From positions 62,001 to 126,000 of the forward strand of contig NZ_JAOQJC010000018.1 in the NCBI RefSeq assembly GCF_025567625.1: DNA of 64,000 bases. The letters are read 5' to 3'. Positions 1 through 11,200 of the stretch are shown piece after piece (positions within the stretch are counted from its first letter, which is position 1; each line of letters begins with the position of its first letter). The notes under the pieces are model-generated. The model ran no database searches. It saw only the letters and a list, made by a program, of their open reading frames with translations, and was not told the origin of the DNA. This DNA comes from Paenibacillus sp. J5C2022. Lineage in GTDB: Bacteria; Bacillota; Bacilli; Paenibacillales; Paenibacillaceae. The position numbers were made by a program, and so were the translations under genes.

Positions 1-2153
1 TAAGCGAGCACATAGTCGGAGAATGTCACACCGACCTCCCCTTTGAACGCTTGCCCGAAAGTGAATTCACTCATGCCGAATTGCTCAGCGGCCAGTTGCA
101 AGGATATATCTTCATTGTAACGATCATGAATATACGATTTCGCTTCTTCGGCGCTGAACGCCTCACGCTGAGCGGACGCACTCTTCGCAGCCACTCGCTC
201 CAGCTGAATGCTCTCCACAATTCTGGGGAACAACTCATGCTGGAACCACGCTTGAATATCCATCACTGTCTTGAATCGATAGATGTTGGACAATTCTCCT
301 CCTGACAATTCAGTAGAAGCAGCCGGAGACGAAGCTTCCAACGGAATCCGATAGACGCTCGCATGCAGCATAGCGAAAGCTTGCAGCACATCTTCTTTCG
401 TTAATCCTTCATGAGAGAGCAGCAGCTCTGTGAAAGCTTGCAGCGATCGTCCGGCTTCCGACAGCTTCCCAAGCTTTAATTGAAGGACAATCTCCCGCTC
501 CAACTGATAGGGATATGTCCCCAACCGAGCTTCCTCGCTCTGCCGCTCCTCATATCCGGTCCGATAGACGTAGATATGACCGCTGCCCTCCAGCAATCTC
601 CGCTGCAATGCCGCCATCGCCTCTCTGTAGGAATTGCCCACATCACCTTCATTTATCACCATCGCTCCTACTCCAACCGTTACGACTTGCTGCAGCCCAT
701 CCGTAATCCGATCGAACATTTGCCGGATAGAAGACAGTGCGCTAGCCGGCAGTTCCATGTCATGAGAATGATCATTATGAGAATGACCATCAGGAGGATA
801 CACAATAACTCCGCCAATCAGGTCCGAGCCCATGCGAACGAAGTGCATAACGGAGGCCTCCGATGCCTCATCTTCGGTCTGCCGGCCTGCCGCCCGCTCT
901 CCGCAAGCTATCATCTCTTCCATAAGCCGCTGCATATCTTTCCCCGTATAGCGATTCGCATCATTCCATTCCATGCATACGGCTACATATGCCGCACCTC
1001 GCATATCCAACCCTTCCTGAGCGAGGCGAGCCAATCCGCCTGCAGGCACTTTGCCCGACAGCCACTGACGCAAGTAATGCGCTTTCAGATCCGGCAGCGA
1101 AGCTTTCAGCCTATGTGTTAGTGAGGAATGTGCTCTCTCCATCACCGTCCATCGGGACGCGACCCGATTGTAGATGCTTCGGGACAAACGCAGCAGAACC
1201 CATAACAATAGCACGGCCAGCACAGAGCACAGGACGATAAGCCAGTTGCGGATAATGCCGATATGCTTCGTCAACTGCGAATAAGGAATGACTGAGATAT
1301 ATTGCAGTCCATTGCGTTCGGATGCCATTGCGCCCAGCAGATAGCGTTGACCATCCAGCTTGACCGTCTCAGGACGATGCTCCCTTTGCCCGTTATTCTC
1401 TTCGAGCAGCATATCCACTTGCTCCAGAAAGCCTGGATGAGATAGCCACTCTTCCGTATGCGGGCCGGGGTATAGATTGCCTGCCGGCGTAGCAAGCAGC
1501 ATCCCGCCGGACTCGCTCCACTCTGTATGCTGGAAGATGCGAAACAGCGCCTCTTCGTTCACCGATACGATGAAGTAGCCTAATGGCTCCGGGGAGATTG
1601 CAGGTATTCTGCGAACGTAGGAGACGCCTTCCAGACGGCGGACCGTTCCGTCCAATGATGCGGACAGCGCATCCGGCGACTGATGCTCATGCCAAAAGAC
1701 AGTCTCATCATTGTTCTCCATTGCCTGCAGCAACGACTTGTCCAGCAGTTCCTCCTTCCGCCCTCTAGTGCCGTTGGCGGTTAACACTTTATCGGAGACT
1801 GGCAAGTACAGATAGACGGAATCCGCATATTCTACTAATGACTCGATCGATGCCAGCATCGCCAGCACATTATTCGTCTCATATTCATGACGAAGAAGCT
1901 CGCCTTCCAGCAGCAGCAGATTCAAGTCATCCCGTGTCATTGCCTGCCGCACAGTACGGTCGATGTCGGCCAGCATATCTTCTATCCGCGCTTGTACTTG
2001 CTGCACCGACATATTGCTCATCCGCTTCGCCTCGGCGACCAGCGTGCGCTCCGCGAACAGATAAGTCATCGTGCCGATGATCAGAATAGGCAGCACCGCC
2101 AGACTGGCGGCAAGCAGCGTTACCCTTAGGCGAATGGACATTTTGCGTTGCAT
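1..2153 (-). CDS. Membrane-anchored AraC-family regulator, C-terminus cut by window edge
   Basis: Single-protein sensor-regulator: an N-terminal TM helix (about residues 9-34), an extracytoplasmic Cache-like sensor, a second TM helix near residue 300, a cytoplasmic degenerate GGDEF-like linker, and the start of an AraC DNA-binding domain. The reading frame is open to base 1. By alignment with the paralogue at 12249-14549, about 52 residues of the second helix-turn-helix are missing beyond the edge. The ATG at 2153 is chosen because AAGGAAGGGAG lies just upstream. The gene follows the solute-binding protein gene by 20 bp, so the two are probably cotranscribed. Inference: it senses an extracellular sugar, perhaps through that lipoprotein, and activates local glycan genes. 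Confidence 0.88.
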   Translation of the reverse strand, partial: MQRKMSIRLRVTLLAASLAVLPILIIGTMTYLFAERTLVAEAKRMSNMSVQQVQARIEDMLADIDRTVRQAMTRDDLNLLLLEGELLRHEYETNNVLAMLASIESLVEYADSVYLYLPVSDKVLTANGTRGRKEELLDKSLLQAMENNDETVFWHEHQSPDALSASLDGTVRRLEGVSYVRRIPAISPEPLGYFIVSVNEEALFRIFQHTEWSESGGMLLATPAGNLYPGPHTEEWLSHPGFLEQVDMLLEENNGQREHRPETVKLDGQRYLLGAMASERNGLQYISVIPYSQLTKHIGIIRNWLIVLCSVLAVLLLWVLLRLSRSIYNRVASRWTVMERAHSSLTHRLKASLPDLKAHYLRQWLSGKVPAGGLARLAQEGLDMRGAAYVAVCMEWNDANRYTGKDMQRLMEEMIACGERAAGRQTEDEASEASVMHFVRMGSDLIGGVIVYPPDGHSHNDHSHDMELPASALSSIRQMFDRITDGLQQVVTVGVGAMVINEGDVGNSYREAMAALQRRLLEGSGHIYVYRTGYEERQSEEARLGTYPYQLEREIVLQLKLGKLSEAGRSLQAFTELLLSHEGLTKEDVLQAFAMLHASVYRIPLEASSPAASTELSGGELSNIYRFKTVMDIQAWFQHELFPRIVESIQLERVAAKSASAQREAFSAEEAKSYIHDRYNEDISLQLAAEQFGMSEFTFGQAFKGEVGVTFSDYVLA

Positions 2154-2173
2154 GGCTTCTCCCTTCCTTAGTC

Positions 2174-3673
2174 TTACTGGCTTCTGTACCAGGCATTGAC
2201 TTCCCCGATTGCTTGTTGCCCTCCTTTGCGCAGCCATTCCTCTCTGAATCGTTCAAGCGCATCTTCCGGCAGCTCGCCGCGCACGAATTCCGACCGATAG
2301 CTTCTGATCGAGCGGGAATAGATCGTGCCGATCTCCAGCTCCGCATCGGATATATACAACGCCGCCGGATTCGTTACTCCCATATTCCTGACCGCATCCA
2401 GCATCTCCCTCTGCTTCGCTTGAACATGTGCCGGCGCATCGGGGGTCACATAGAAGTAAGGATCATAATCGTTCATCGCGAACAGCGAATGAATCCCCTC
2501 CGCTCGAATAGCGTCGCGATCATATTGAATGTCTCCATTGACCGCTCTCTCATGATGAACGCCTTCCAGACCGTATCTTCTCATATGCATCCCTTCATCG
2601 CTCGCCTGCCAATCGATGAACGAGAGGATTCTCTCCACTTTCTCCATCGGCACGGATGAAGGAATGAGTATCAGGCCGTAGAAGCCCAGCTTCTCCTGGA
2701 ATCCTGCGTGCCCCTCCGGCCCTGCAGGCGGACCGAGCATGATAAGCTCTGCTTCCGGATCGCTCTCAGACAATCGCTCGCTGAACATAGCATAGGTCGA
2801 TATTTCCGATATGATGATTCCCGTCTTCCCAGCTATGAATCTGTTCCATACTTCAGTCGGCTGCAATATTGAAAATTCCGAATCGATTCCGCCGTTCCTG
2901 TACAATTGGCGAAGCCAGTGCAAATAAGCTTCTTGCTCGGGAGATACCACGCTTGGCACCAAGCTCCCGTCGGGCAGCTCCGACCAGCCGTTGCCGGCGC
3001 CGAACGCATATTTCAATTCATGCAAAAAATCGAGCCCTTCGCCCGCAGCGAATCCGTATGTATCCGGCTTGCCGTTGCCATCCGGGTCACTATGCGTAAA
3101 TGCGATAGCCGTGCGGCGGTAGTCTTCCAATGTCGTCGGTACAGGCAAATCCAGCGCATCCAGCCAATCCTTCCGAACGATAACCGCTTGATCCACTAGC
3201 GCTCTAGGCCGTGGTATACCGTAAATTTTGCCGTCGACTTTGACTTTATCCCATATTTCCCGGGGAATATCGTCTAAATTCGCGAATTGCGACAGCATAT
3301 CGTCCAATGCATGGAACTTCCCGCCACGAATGAGATTCGTTAACTCCGCATGCGGAAATGAGGTCCACACTAACGCATCTGGCGGTTTCATAGAGGTTGC
3401 TGCAGCTTGCAATCGATTAGAATAACTATTAACGGGAATAGCTATCGGTTCATACTTTATGTTGAATTTCTGTTCGATCCAGTTCCACGCTTCCGTCTTG
3501 ACAGGCTCCTCCTCAAATAAAGGGTACATGAATCGAATCGTTACCGCAGAATCATTTCCTTGGGATGCAGCGCCTTGCCTCTCCGAGCTTATTCCTAACG
3601 AGGAACATCCCCCTGTCAGCAGTACGCTTATGCCAATCATCCATAACACCACGCAGCGATGAACCGCGTTCAT
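2174..3673 (-). CDS. Extracellular solute-binding lipoprotein (orphan, paired with AraC sensor)
   Basis: A 499-residue family-1-type sugar-binding lipoprotein. A hydrophobic signal ends in lipobox LTGGC, followed by a Ser/Gly-rich linker and a periplasmic-binding fold containing the Ca-binding-like DPDGNGKPDTYGF segment seen in Paenibacillus LipO-like proteins. A GTG three codons upstream is possible, but GAGGTG sits 6 bp before the ATG at 3673. By eye the protein is roughly two-thirds identical to the SBP at 14542-16065. No permease or ATPase gene accompanies it; the next gene is the membrane AraC regulator. It may therefore present ligand to a sensor rather than to a transporter (inference). 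Confidence 0.9.
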   Translation of the reverse strand: MNAVHRCVVLWMIGISVLLTGGCSSLGISSERQGAASQGNDSAVTIRFMYPLFEEEPVKTEAWNWIEQKFNIKYEPIAIPVNSYSNRLQAAATSMKPPDALVWTSFPHAELTNLIRGGKFHALDDMLSQFANLDDIPREIWDKVKVDGKIYGIPRPRALVDQAVIVRKDWLDALDLPVPTTLEDYRRTAIAFTHSDPDGNGKPDTYGFAAGEGLDFLHELKYAFGAGNGWSELPDGSLVPSVVSPEQEAYLHWLRQLYRNGGIDSEFSILQPTEVWNRFIAGKTGIIISEISTYAMFSERLSESDPEAELIMLGPPAGPEGHAGFQEKLGFYGLILIPSSVPMEKVERILSFIDWQASDEGMHMRRYGLEGVHHERAVNGDIQYDRDAIRAEGIHSLFAMNDYDPYFYVTPDAPAHVQAKQREMLDAVRNMGVTNPAALYISDAELEIGTIYSRSIRSYRSEFVRGELPEDALERFREEWLRKGGQQAIGEVNAWYRSQ

Positions 3674-3755
3674 CCATCTCACCTCGCTCTTCCGAACCGC
3701 TTCTATTGATACAGACGGATCCGTCCGTCATACGAACCTAGTGTATATGTCGCGC

Positions 3756-3785
3756 TTTATAGCTGCCGCAACTTCATCAATTCAA
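3756..3785 (-). promoter_or_regulatory. Probable sigma-A promoter for the SBP/AraC pair
   Basis: On the minus strand, TTGAAT (3785-3780), an 18-bp spacer and TATAAA (3761-3756) precede the SBP start by about 80 bp. The predicted leader contains a perfect 12-bp palindrome, GACGGATCCGTC (3714-3725), which could be an operator or a small hairpin. Only the match to consensus supports this. Confidence 0.45.
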
Positions 3786-3953
3786 TTCATCAATTTTACA
3801 AATCAATCCATAGAAAAGTATAACTTTTTCATTCGCGATATGTCAGCTTGTTTTTGAACGCTATTTATGTTATTTCAATGAAGGTAAATTGAAGTCGCTT
3901 ATATTAATGCGGTATGATTTGCAGCTGCTGCAATCCGTTAGCCTGTGAACCGG

Positions 3954-4215
3954 CAGTCGGAGCTCGAAATGCGGAGTGGATGCGGAATGCGTTGCGCGGA
4001 GCGCAGAGTGAATGTGGAGTACGGAGTGCGGAATACGGAGGTGCAGTAAATGCGGTGTGTGGAAGCAGATTACGGAGTGTGAATGCAGATGAATGCAAGT
4101 GATTTCGAAGCACGAAGTGGGAGTGGATGCGAAATGCGGCGCGCGGAGTGAATGTGGAATGCAGATGTTGCAGTAAACGCAGAATGGATACAGAGAGGAG
4201 TGTGGAATACAGAGC
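3954..4215. repeat. Degenerate short tandem repeat tract
   Basis: This gene-free stretch is built from imperfect copies of GCGGAGTG, ATGCGGAATG and GAATGTGGA at irregular 8-12 bp spacing. It is purine-rich on the plus strand and leaves accidental open frames on both strands, none with a ribosome binding site or recognisable protein. It separates the SBP promoter region from the 3' end of the stalk-domain gene. No further structure is seen between 3786 and 3953. Confidence 0.6.
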
Positions 4216-4223
4216 CGCTATAC

Positions 4224-4248
4224 GAAGAAAGGACGCCCGAGGGCGTCC
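4224..4248 (-). terminator. Rho-independent terminator after the stalk-domain gene
   Basis: A perfect 8-bp stem, GGACGCCC/GGGCGTCC, with a 2-nt loop is followed on the minus strand by TTTCTTC. It lies about 75 bp past the stop at 4322. The intervening 4249-4310 can form further hairpins, including CCGCCTTTACTGGTAAAGACGG, and is listed separately. Confidence 0.7.
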
Positions 4249-4312
4249 TGAGGTTACCCAACAAACTGCCGTCTTTACCAGTAAAGGCGGGGTCTCCCGT
4301 GCATTAGCTCAA
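4249..4312 (-). other. Possible structured RNA element in the 3' UTR
   Basis: Read on the minus strand, TGAG...CTCA could close a small multibranch fold. Inside it are a GGGAGACCC hairpin and a strong arm of CCG-CTTTAC against GTAAAG-CGG. The terminator stem follows directly. It resembles an aptamer-plus-terminator arrangement, but I could not match it to any riboswitch class I know, and no gene starts within 500 bp downstream. It may be only an extended 3' UTR structure. Confidence 0.3.
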
Positions 4313-4321
4313 CTTTTTATT

Positions 4322-5002
4322 TTACTTGTAGTACGAATTAATCGGTATGATGACATCCGTCGGCTCCCACTGATCCGCAGCTGTAACTACAATGTCTACG
4401 GACTCCAAGCCGCCTACATCAATCTCCACAGTCGTCAGACCGTCGCGCTGATGAACGACCGCATTGCGGATCTCCTTGTTGCCGGCCAGAGCGCGAACGA
4501 CAGCATCCGCATCCACCGCAATCACGTTCAAATACAGCGTTTGGAAGTCCTTATCCGGGTAGAGTGTCATGCGGTGCTCCGCAGAAGCAATACCTTCGGC
4601 ATAGAATACTTCCTTGTAGTCCACGCCGTCATACAGGGTGAAGTCGCGTTCCGTCGTCTGCGTGAAGTCATAATGCGGATCGATATCGTATTGGGCCACA
4701 GGCGTGCCCTCCGACTTCTCGCCCAGCAGGACGGTCATCGTATCCGCTTCATAGTCTACGGCAATATCCAGCGCGGTCGCAACGGAGCGAAGCGGCAAGT
4801 AAGTCGTTCCTTTATACGTAATCGGCAGCACGTTCAGCCCATCATCCGTCTTCGGCACCCATTTTATCCCGTCCAGCTTGAATTGAAGGCCATGATTCAG
4901 ATTCGCCTTGACTGCTTCCAGATGCGAGCTCGCGAAAGCTCCGGCCGTCGCACCCAGTAATAGTGCAGGAACAAGCAGCGCAACCGCTGTCCATTTTTTC
5001 AT
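4322..5002 (-). CDS. Secreted stalk-domain (copper amine oxidase N-terminal-like) protein
   Basis: A 226-residue exported protein. The start is set at the ATG at 5002, giving MKKWTAVALL and a standard signal peptide ending near AFA; an upstream in-frame ATG would put 20 unlikely residues before the signal. GGGAG lies 11 bp upstream. Residues about 45-95 carry the small beta 'stalk' domain common in Paenibacillus surface proteins (KGTTYLPLRSVATAL). The C-terminal half is unrecognised. It lies downstream of the giant SLH gene on the same strand and probably acts at the cell surface; no enzymatic motif is visible. Confidence 0.78.
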   Translation of the reverse strand: MKKWTAVALLVPALLLGATAGAFASSHLEAVKANLNHGLQFKLDGIKWVPKTDDGLNVLPITYKGTTYLPLRSVATALDIAVDYEADTMTVLLGEKSEGTPVAQYDIDPHYDFTQTTERDFTLYDGVDYKEVFYAEGIASAEHRMTLYPDKDFQTLYLNVIAVDADAVVRALAGNKEIRNAVVHQRDGLTTVEIDVGGLESVDIVVTAADQWEPTDVIIPINSYYK

Positions 5003-5037
5003 CGCTATTCCATCTCCCATTCCATTTATCGAAGTAA

Positions 5038-5109
5038 TCATCCCGTCATGTACTGCGTGCAATCAATCAACCTCACGACCTCACACCGGCATTCCTCCGC
5101 CGCGGCCAT
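5038..5109 (-). CDS. Possible 23-residue leader peptide
   Basis: A very short frame between the SLH gene and the stalk-domain gene starts at an ATG six bases after a near-perfect AAAGGAG. It ends 35 bp before the stalk-domain start. The peptide begins MAAAEECRC and holds three cysteines. The strong ribosome site is the only positive evidence; it may be a regulatory upstream ORF or chance. Confidence 0.3.
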   Translation of the reverse strand: MAAAEECRCEVVRLIDCTQYMTG

Positions 5110-5201
5110 GCTCCACTCCTTTCCGTTCGCCAATTAAGCAATCGCAACGCATCGTCGCATGACTCCCGGTTCAAAGTAACATGGCCGCAACGGCGGTGAA
5201 T

Positions 5202-5221
5202 ATAATCTTTTGAAAAGATTA
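5202..5221. repeat. 20-bp palindrome over the SLH gene stop codon (copy 1)
   Basis: ATAATCTTTTGAAAAGATTA is identical to 12232-12251. Nine-base arms flank a central G. The last bases contribute to the TAA stop of the giant SLH gene. It lacks a following T-run and has little GC, so it is a poor terminator; a protein-binding site or mobile repeat is as likely. Confidence 0.7.
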
Positions 5222-8200
5222 CTTCCGGAATTGGATCAGCAGCTTCTCTACAACGGCTGCGGATTGCGCTCTGGTCAAGGAGCCCCTCGGGTTGAAGGAG
5301 CCGTCGGGGTGGCCGCCCAACACTCCCAGGCTGTGCAATTGCCCCACTGCATCCTGTGCCCAATCGGAGATCGCGTCAGCATCCGTGAAGCGTCCGGCAG
5401 AGGATCGATCTTCGTCGCCGCGTGTCGCAGACTCCTTCCCATCTACGTAGACCCATGCTCTGAGCGCCATTACGGCGGCTTCCTCCCGCGTGACGGGATC
5501 GCCCGGCCGCATTCTGCCGCCCGAGCCTTGAAGCAGGCCGCTGGATGCCGCTTTCTGAAGCACTGCCGTATACCAGGCGCCAGCTTCTACATCTCGATAA
5601 ACGGCCAATGCGCCGGCTCCTGCATCAAGCGGCTCCTCCAGCTCCCACTCCATCCACCGGATCAGGAATGCCGCAAGCTCTGCACGAGTGACGTCTCTCT
5701 GCGGTGCGAAGCGGCCTGCACCCACACCGTCAGCCAGATGACGGGCGGCTAATGCCTCTGCGTACTTCTGTCCCCAGTGTCCCTTCATATCCACGAACGA
5801 AGGCGAATAGACCATTACCGCATACATGCCCGGTTCCATCATAGTCACACTCATCCGTTCTTCTGCGTCATCCCATCTTCCGCCCGCATAAGTCCACTGC
5901 TCAGAACCTTCCGCTTTCCTGTATAATCCCAGTTGATAGTCCGCCCAATTCCCCTTGCGCAGCTTCTCCAGCGGCTCCGTACCAAGCTGAATCTCCGCCT
6001 GCAGCGGAAGCCAGCGGCCGCCTTCCTTCTCTAGCGTGAAGGAATAGATTGCGCCCGCACGCGCAAGCAACGGATCTCCCGCAGCTTCTTCCTCTTCGCT
6101 TCTGGCAATCGTGAAGCGGCCGTCTATCTCGTTCGACGCTCCCTCCTTGTTCAGTCGAAGTGCCAGCTCGCCGCCGAACAATGCCAAGCCTTCGTTGTTC
6201 AGGTCCCTCCAGTTGACGGAGAACGGCTCGTTGGCATCCCCTTCCCCGGAGTCCGTCCCCGGAATCCACGGTATGCCTCCACCATTCGTCGACTCCGACA
6301 AGGTTCGCCCCGTCAGCTCGACATAACGGGAAGCATTGCCGCTCTTATCGAAGGCGGCCAGCTCCACCTCGTAGGCTGACGATGGCGACAATCCTGTAAT
6401 CATCGCCTTTCCCCTTCCCGCTTCTATCACCCGCTGCCCCAGAGGCTCCGCTACGCCGGATTCATACCATTGCAAGGCCACATAAGCCAGATCGGGGTCA
6501 TCCGGGTCTTCCCAATCAATCGCCAAGCTTGTTGTCTCTGTGCTTATACGCGCCCCGATAACAGCGCCTGGCGGCGTACGATCCGTCATCACAGTCCGAA
6601 GAAGCGTTGTCTCGACTGCCGAGGCAGACGGAGATGCGTTGCCCGCTACGTCATAAGCGATCACTTCCACCTCGTACTCCGTTCTGCTCATTAACCCTTC
6701 CAGCGTATGCGACCCGGCTCCTTTATCCACAACGACGTTGGCGGCTTCGCCATTGCCCTTCCGCTTCCAGCGCAAGACGAGGTGATCCAGGTCCGTGTCA
6801 TCGCCATCCTTCCAATAGACATAGAGCCTGTCGGCGTCCGGGATAAGCATCAATCCCGTCACCGCAGCGGGAGCCGTCTCATCCGACGCCGCAACCGTCG
6901 CGCTCCAAGTCGTCTCCCCTTCTAACGGCAGTCCGTTGTAGCCGCGTGCCAGATGGGATACCGTCACCTCTACCACATCCCCGACCGCAAGCGGCTGAGC
7001 CGGAACGAATAGGACCTGCTTCGCCACCTGCTTGCCGTCATAGATTACGGCATCCGGGAACTGCATAGCGCCTTCCGCCACTGTGCCGTTCGGCAGCTTC
7101 ACCTGCACGGTGTCCCCGTTCAAGCTATCCGCTTCCATATAGCGACTGAATTGCAGCTGTACGGACTGCCCTCCGTCTTCCGAACGCACAGCCGTCAATT
7201 CCGGCGGATCGGTCGAGACAAGCGGAATATTCACGTCATAATGCGGCGGAAGCACGGTCAGCTCCTCGCTGTAAACCGTCACATAGCCTTCCTTCTCATA
7301 CCGGACCTTCCACTTGCCCTCCGGCACATCCCAGCCGTATTTCCCTTCTGCATCGGTAACCAGCGGGTTCTTCTGCAAGTACTCCTCTGCATTCCATTCC
7401 TGCCACAACTCCTCCTCTGCGTGCCACATTAGCGCCGTAGCCGTAGCCCCTTGCACCCGTTCTTCCGGCACGACCTCATACACATAACCGCTCGGGTCAT
7501 AGATATACCTCGGATCAGCTGCCAACTCGCCCCGCTGCCTGTGATCCTTGCGCTGTCTTTGCTTCCGCTTGAACTCCTCTTCATCGAATTTGCAATCATC
7601 CTTCATACGATGCATCACTCTTTTGATTTGCCGGGCCACTTCGTTGTCGAGCACGGCGCCGAACAGCTGAGAGTTGACAAAAACCAGAGTCGAAAGCACC
7701 CACCCAGGCGGCCCCAAAGCACCGGCAACGAAGCCGGTACCCGCCATCATCCACTTGCCTACCTCAGCCAGCATGGCATTCTCCATAATGTTCTCGATTT
7801 CACGGTGGCGCTGTACCGCCTTCCCCATATCGCAAGTGTCGTAGCATTCGTCAATCAATGCTTGCAGATCGTCGAGCGTATCCCGGAAGCTCTGGGAACC
7901 CAGCATATTCAATCCCAGATCGGTACCGTCCAGCACGATTTCATAAGTGGACTTGGCAATTTGCGTGTTCAGGGCAGCCGTTCTAACTCTCCCTTTCGCA
8001 GCGGCCGTCTCCATCGCATTACCGTCATAGGGCACGTATCCCGTTATTCGTATCGTTGCGGAGACATCCTTGCCGCCTGATCCCGCCCACGCCAGAAGCT
8101 TTGCCCTGGAATCGTGATAGCCGGCAGGCGCATCGGAGAACGGCGTGCCACTGCCAGCATTTCTGCGAATGACTACCTCGGGATCGTACATCGTCACGCC

Positions 8201-11200
8201 ATCGCTCTCCAGCCTCGGCTTCCCTTGCGGATCATAATTCACATTCTTCTCCACGGACAAATTCGCAGTAATGGAAGCTGCTTCACCGAATTCAGGCGTC
8301 TCCAGCCTCAGGCCCCACTTCTCTGTGTCTCCCCTCTGTTCCGTCTTCAGAGCGCTTGCGGACGGCAGAGAGAGCTGCTTCCACCAATAGGGCAGATGCT
8401 CTCTAATCTGAGCTTCCGTTACAGGCCGAGTCCCTCCCTTGTATGGAGGCGGTGCGCTGTCATATTCCACATAGACGGGATGGACCGCTTTGCGTTGCTC
8501 ATTACTCTTGCCACCCAGCCACATCGTAGCCATATATTCGCCGTTCTCGTCCGGCAATGCCGCAAGCTCCGTAGGGCCAACATGGAAGCGTACGTTGGAC
8601 ACGCTGTCCGGATCGTCGAACTTCACACGATACACGAGAAGTCCTATGTCCAGAATGAAGATGCCGTGACCGGGATTATAGGGTGTTATTTCTCCTCTTC
8701 TGGGAGATATCAATTGCATAGAGAACGAGAACGGCTTGGGAGCTTCCTCGTTGTACCCTATCTCCCTGTTCTCCGCATAATGGGCTTGACCCTCATGTTC
8801 CGCGACAGCCGACAAGATATAACTGTGACTCGCAGAGATGAACGGCAATTGCGCAGGCAGCGACCAATACCCGGAACGAGGCGCTGTCGTTTGCCCTAGC
8901 AGCACTTGATCCGCATATACCTTGACCGTGCTGCCCGCAATCGCTTGCCCGGTAACAAGCGTCTGCAAGCTGCTTACTCGCTTCGGCGCATACATTCGAA
9001 TGGCGGAGACTGTAACCGCTTGGCCGCCCAGCTGCCATCTCCCCTTCCCGCTGCCTGAAGCGACGAATGCTTCGCCTTCGAATACAGCCAGCGACTCGCT
9101 ATAGTCAGGCGGAATCTTCACCGTCAGCTTTACTTGCGCAGCCTCTCCCGCGCCAATAGGGTCTGGCCCGGCGACTGTTGCCGTTCTGCCCGCCTGCTCC
9201 CATTGCCCCGCGCCGATCGGCCGATTGTTCAGCAGCACGCTGTTAGCCGCGATATGGATGCCTTCCGGCAGCGTGAAGGAGAACTTGACGCCGGATTGAT
9301 CGGCCCCCGTCTTGTTGCGATAAATCGCGCGCAACTGCACCGACTCTCCGACGATAACGGACGCCCGATCCGTATCGAGGGCCGCATCACGATCGTCGGA
9401 CACATCGGAAGGCAACGAAATATTCCCCAGGTTGACCGCTTCCCCGTTCGCAACTGTGAACACCTTCTCCGTCATGGCGCTATTGCCGAACTCGCCCTTG
9501 TATACCTTCAGGACATAGGTTCCCGGATGATCCAGCAGCACCGTGACGGGAACATCATCGATGAACTCCACCGGCTTATACGCGAGCACGTCCACGCCGA
9601 TGATCATATCGCTGTAAGCTCCGACAGCGCCGGCGAGCGATGCGCTCACCGTTCCTCCTTGATTACTGTCGAGCGTGATGAAGCTCATTCTGTCATTCTG
9701 CGACAAGGTAAAGCTCTGGCAAGAGCGGGACAGATTGAGCCGCGTGCCGTCTGCGCATAACATGATCTTGTCTCCCACATTCCCATACGGCGTGAACGGG
9801 AACTCCTCTACGCGCCGGGTTACGCCTGCTGCATCCCACATCTCGAACGTGAGCAGCTTATATTTCGGATCATGTTGGAATATGTCCTCAACTGCCCCTC
9901 CGGGAGTCAAGATGAACACATTCATGTCCAGGCTGCCAACCGTATTGGAACGGGCTTGCATGGGATGCGTGAGCGTGTCGCCCTGCACCATGAAGATGTC
10001 AGCCGGTACGGCAAGGCCGCCTCCAGGCAGCATCTTGCCCTCCGCCAGCGCCTGCTGACCTCGCAGAAGCGATACGCTGTAGAAGCCCGCTTCGTCCGAC
10101 GTCGCGCGAACGGTGCGGTATTGATCCGGACGATCCGGCTCCTGCTGGTTGAAGGTCAGCGTCATGCCTGCGGCCGGCTTGCCTTGCTCGTCGCTTACCA
10201 TGCCCGACACGACTGTCAGAGTCTTGGTCTGAAGCGTGAGGCTGGCCGTATGAAGCCCTGCGTCCAGCCTCACGGACACACTCTCGTCATGGGGCCAATA
10301 TTCGGGCGGCGTCCTCTGGATCGCAAGAGTCACGGTGTCCCCTTGCACGAAGGAATACCCGAATTCCGCAATTCCGTCTTCGTTCGTCGAAGCGCTCTTC
10401 TGAAGCTGTTCAGACATGGCTGTTACGCTCGCATTCTGCACAGGCATCCCCCGCTCATCGGTCACCTTCACCTGCAGAGCGGCCATCCCTACTCCCTCAA
10501 TCGTCTCCCGATGCGTCAGCGAACCATTCACCGCGATCGGTCCCAGCGTCTGCAGCAAGCGTCCTGAACGGCGCTCCTTCACGTAGATCATATAATCGTC
10601 TCCGGGGGGCTGATCCGGGAACGTATACACGCCGGAAGCAGCAACGGTCAGTACGCCGTAGGATTGCCCGTTCACTCCCGACGTCTGCACGATAAGCGAT
10701 TGAATGGGACCGCCTCCCGGCTGAACTTCAACCTCCAGCCTGCCCGTTACCGGCATATCTACACTCTCCTGCAGCGTGACCGTCTCTGCCGGATTGTCTG
10801 CTGAGCGCAGCGTGCCCTCGATAGCGACGACGCGCGCGACCCCGAGACTCTCCGTCAGCAGCCACTCTCCTTCATACTGGCCAGGAGCCGGCTCGCTCAT
10901 CGCGACGATGGCTTGCTTCGTCATCGGCTCATTCAGCAGCGATCCGCCTGCGTCATCGTACCAGCTCTCGTATTGAATGGCCGCCTCCGCGCCGGCGCCC
11001 GCTACGCCCTGCATGGTGATCCGCATTGTCTCTCCCAGCTTCAGCGCCTTGCTCCCGGAGCCGATCTCAGGCGCCTCCCATTGCAGCCGGGACTCCCTCG
11101 CCGTTGCAGCCGATGTCGATAACGGAACGCTGCTCTCACCGAATTCATCCACAGCGACAACGCTGATCGCATACGTTTTGTCGGATTGCAGCCCCGTGAA

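Noticed and set aside
3904..4264. Several open frames on both strands in the 3.9-4.3 kb interval
   Set aside because: They translate the degenerate GCGGAGTG repeat and have no ribosome sites.
4249..4312. Known riboswitch (c-di-GMP, purine, fluoride, THF)
   Set aside because: Core motifs of these classes are absent; only generic hairpins are seen.
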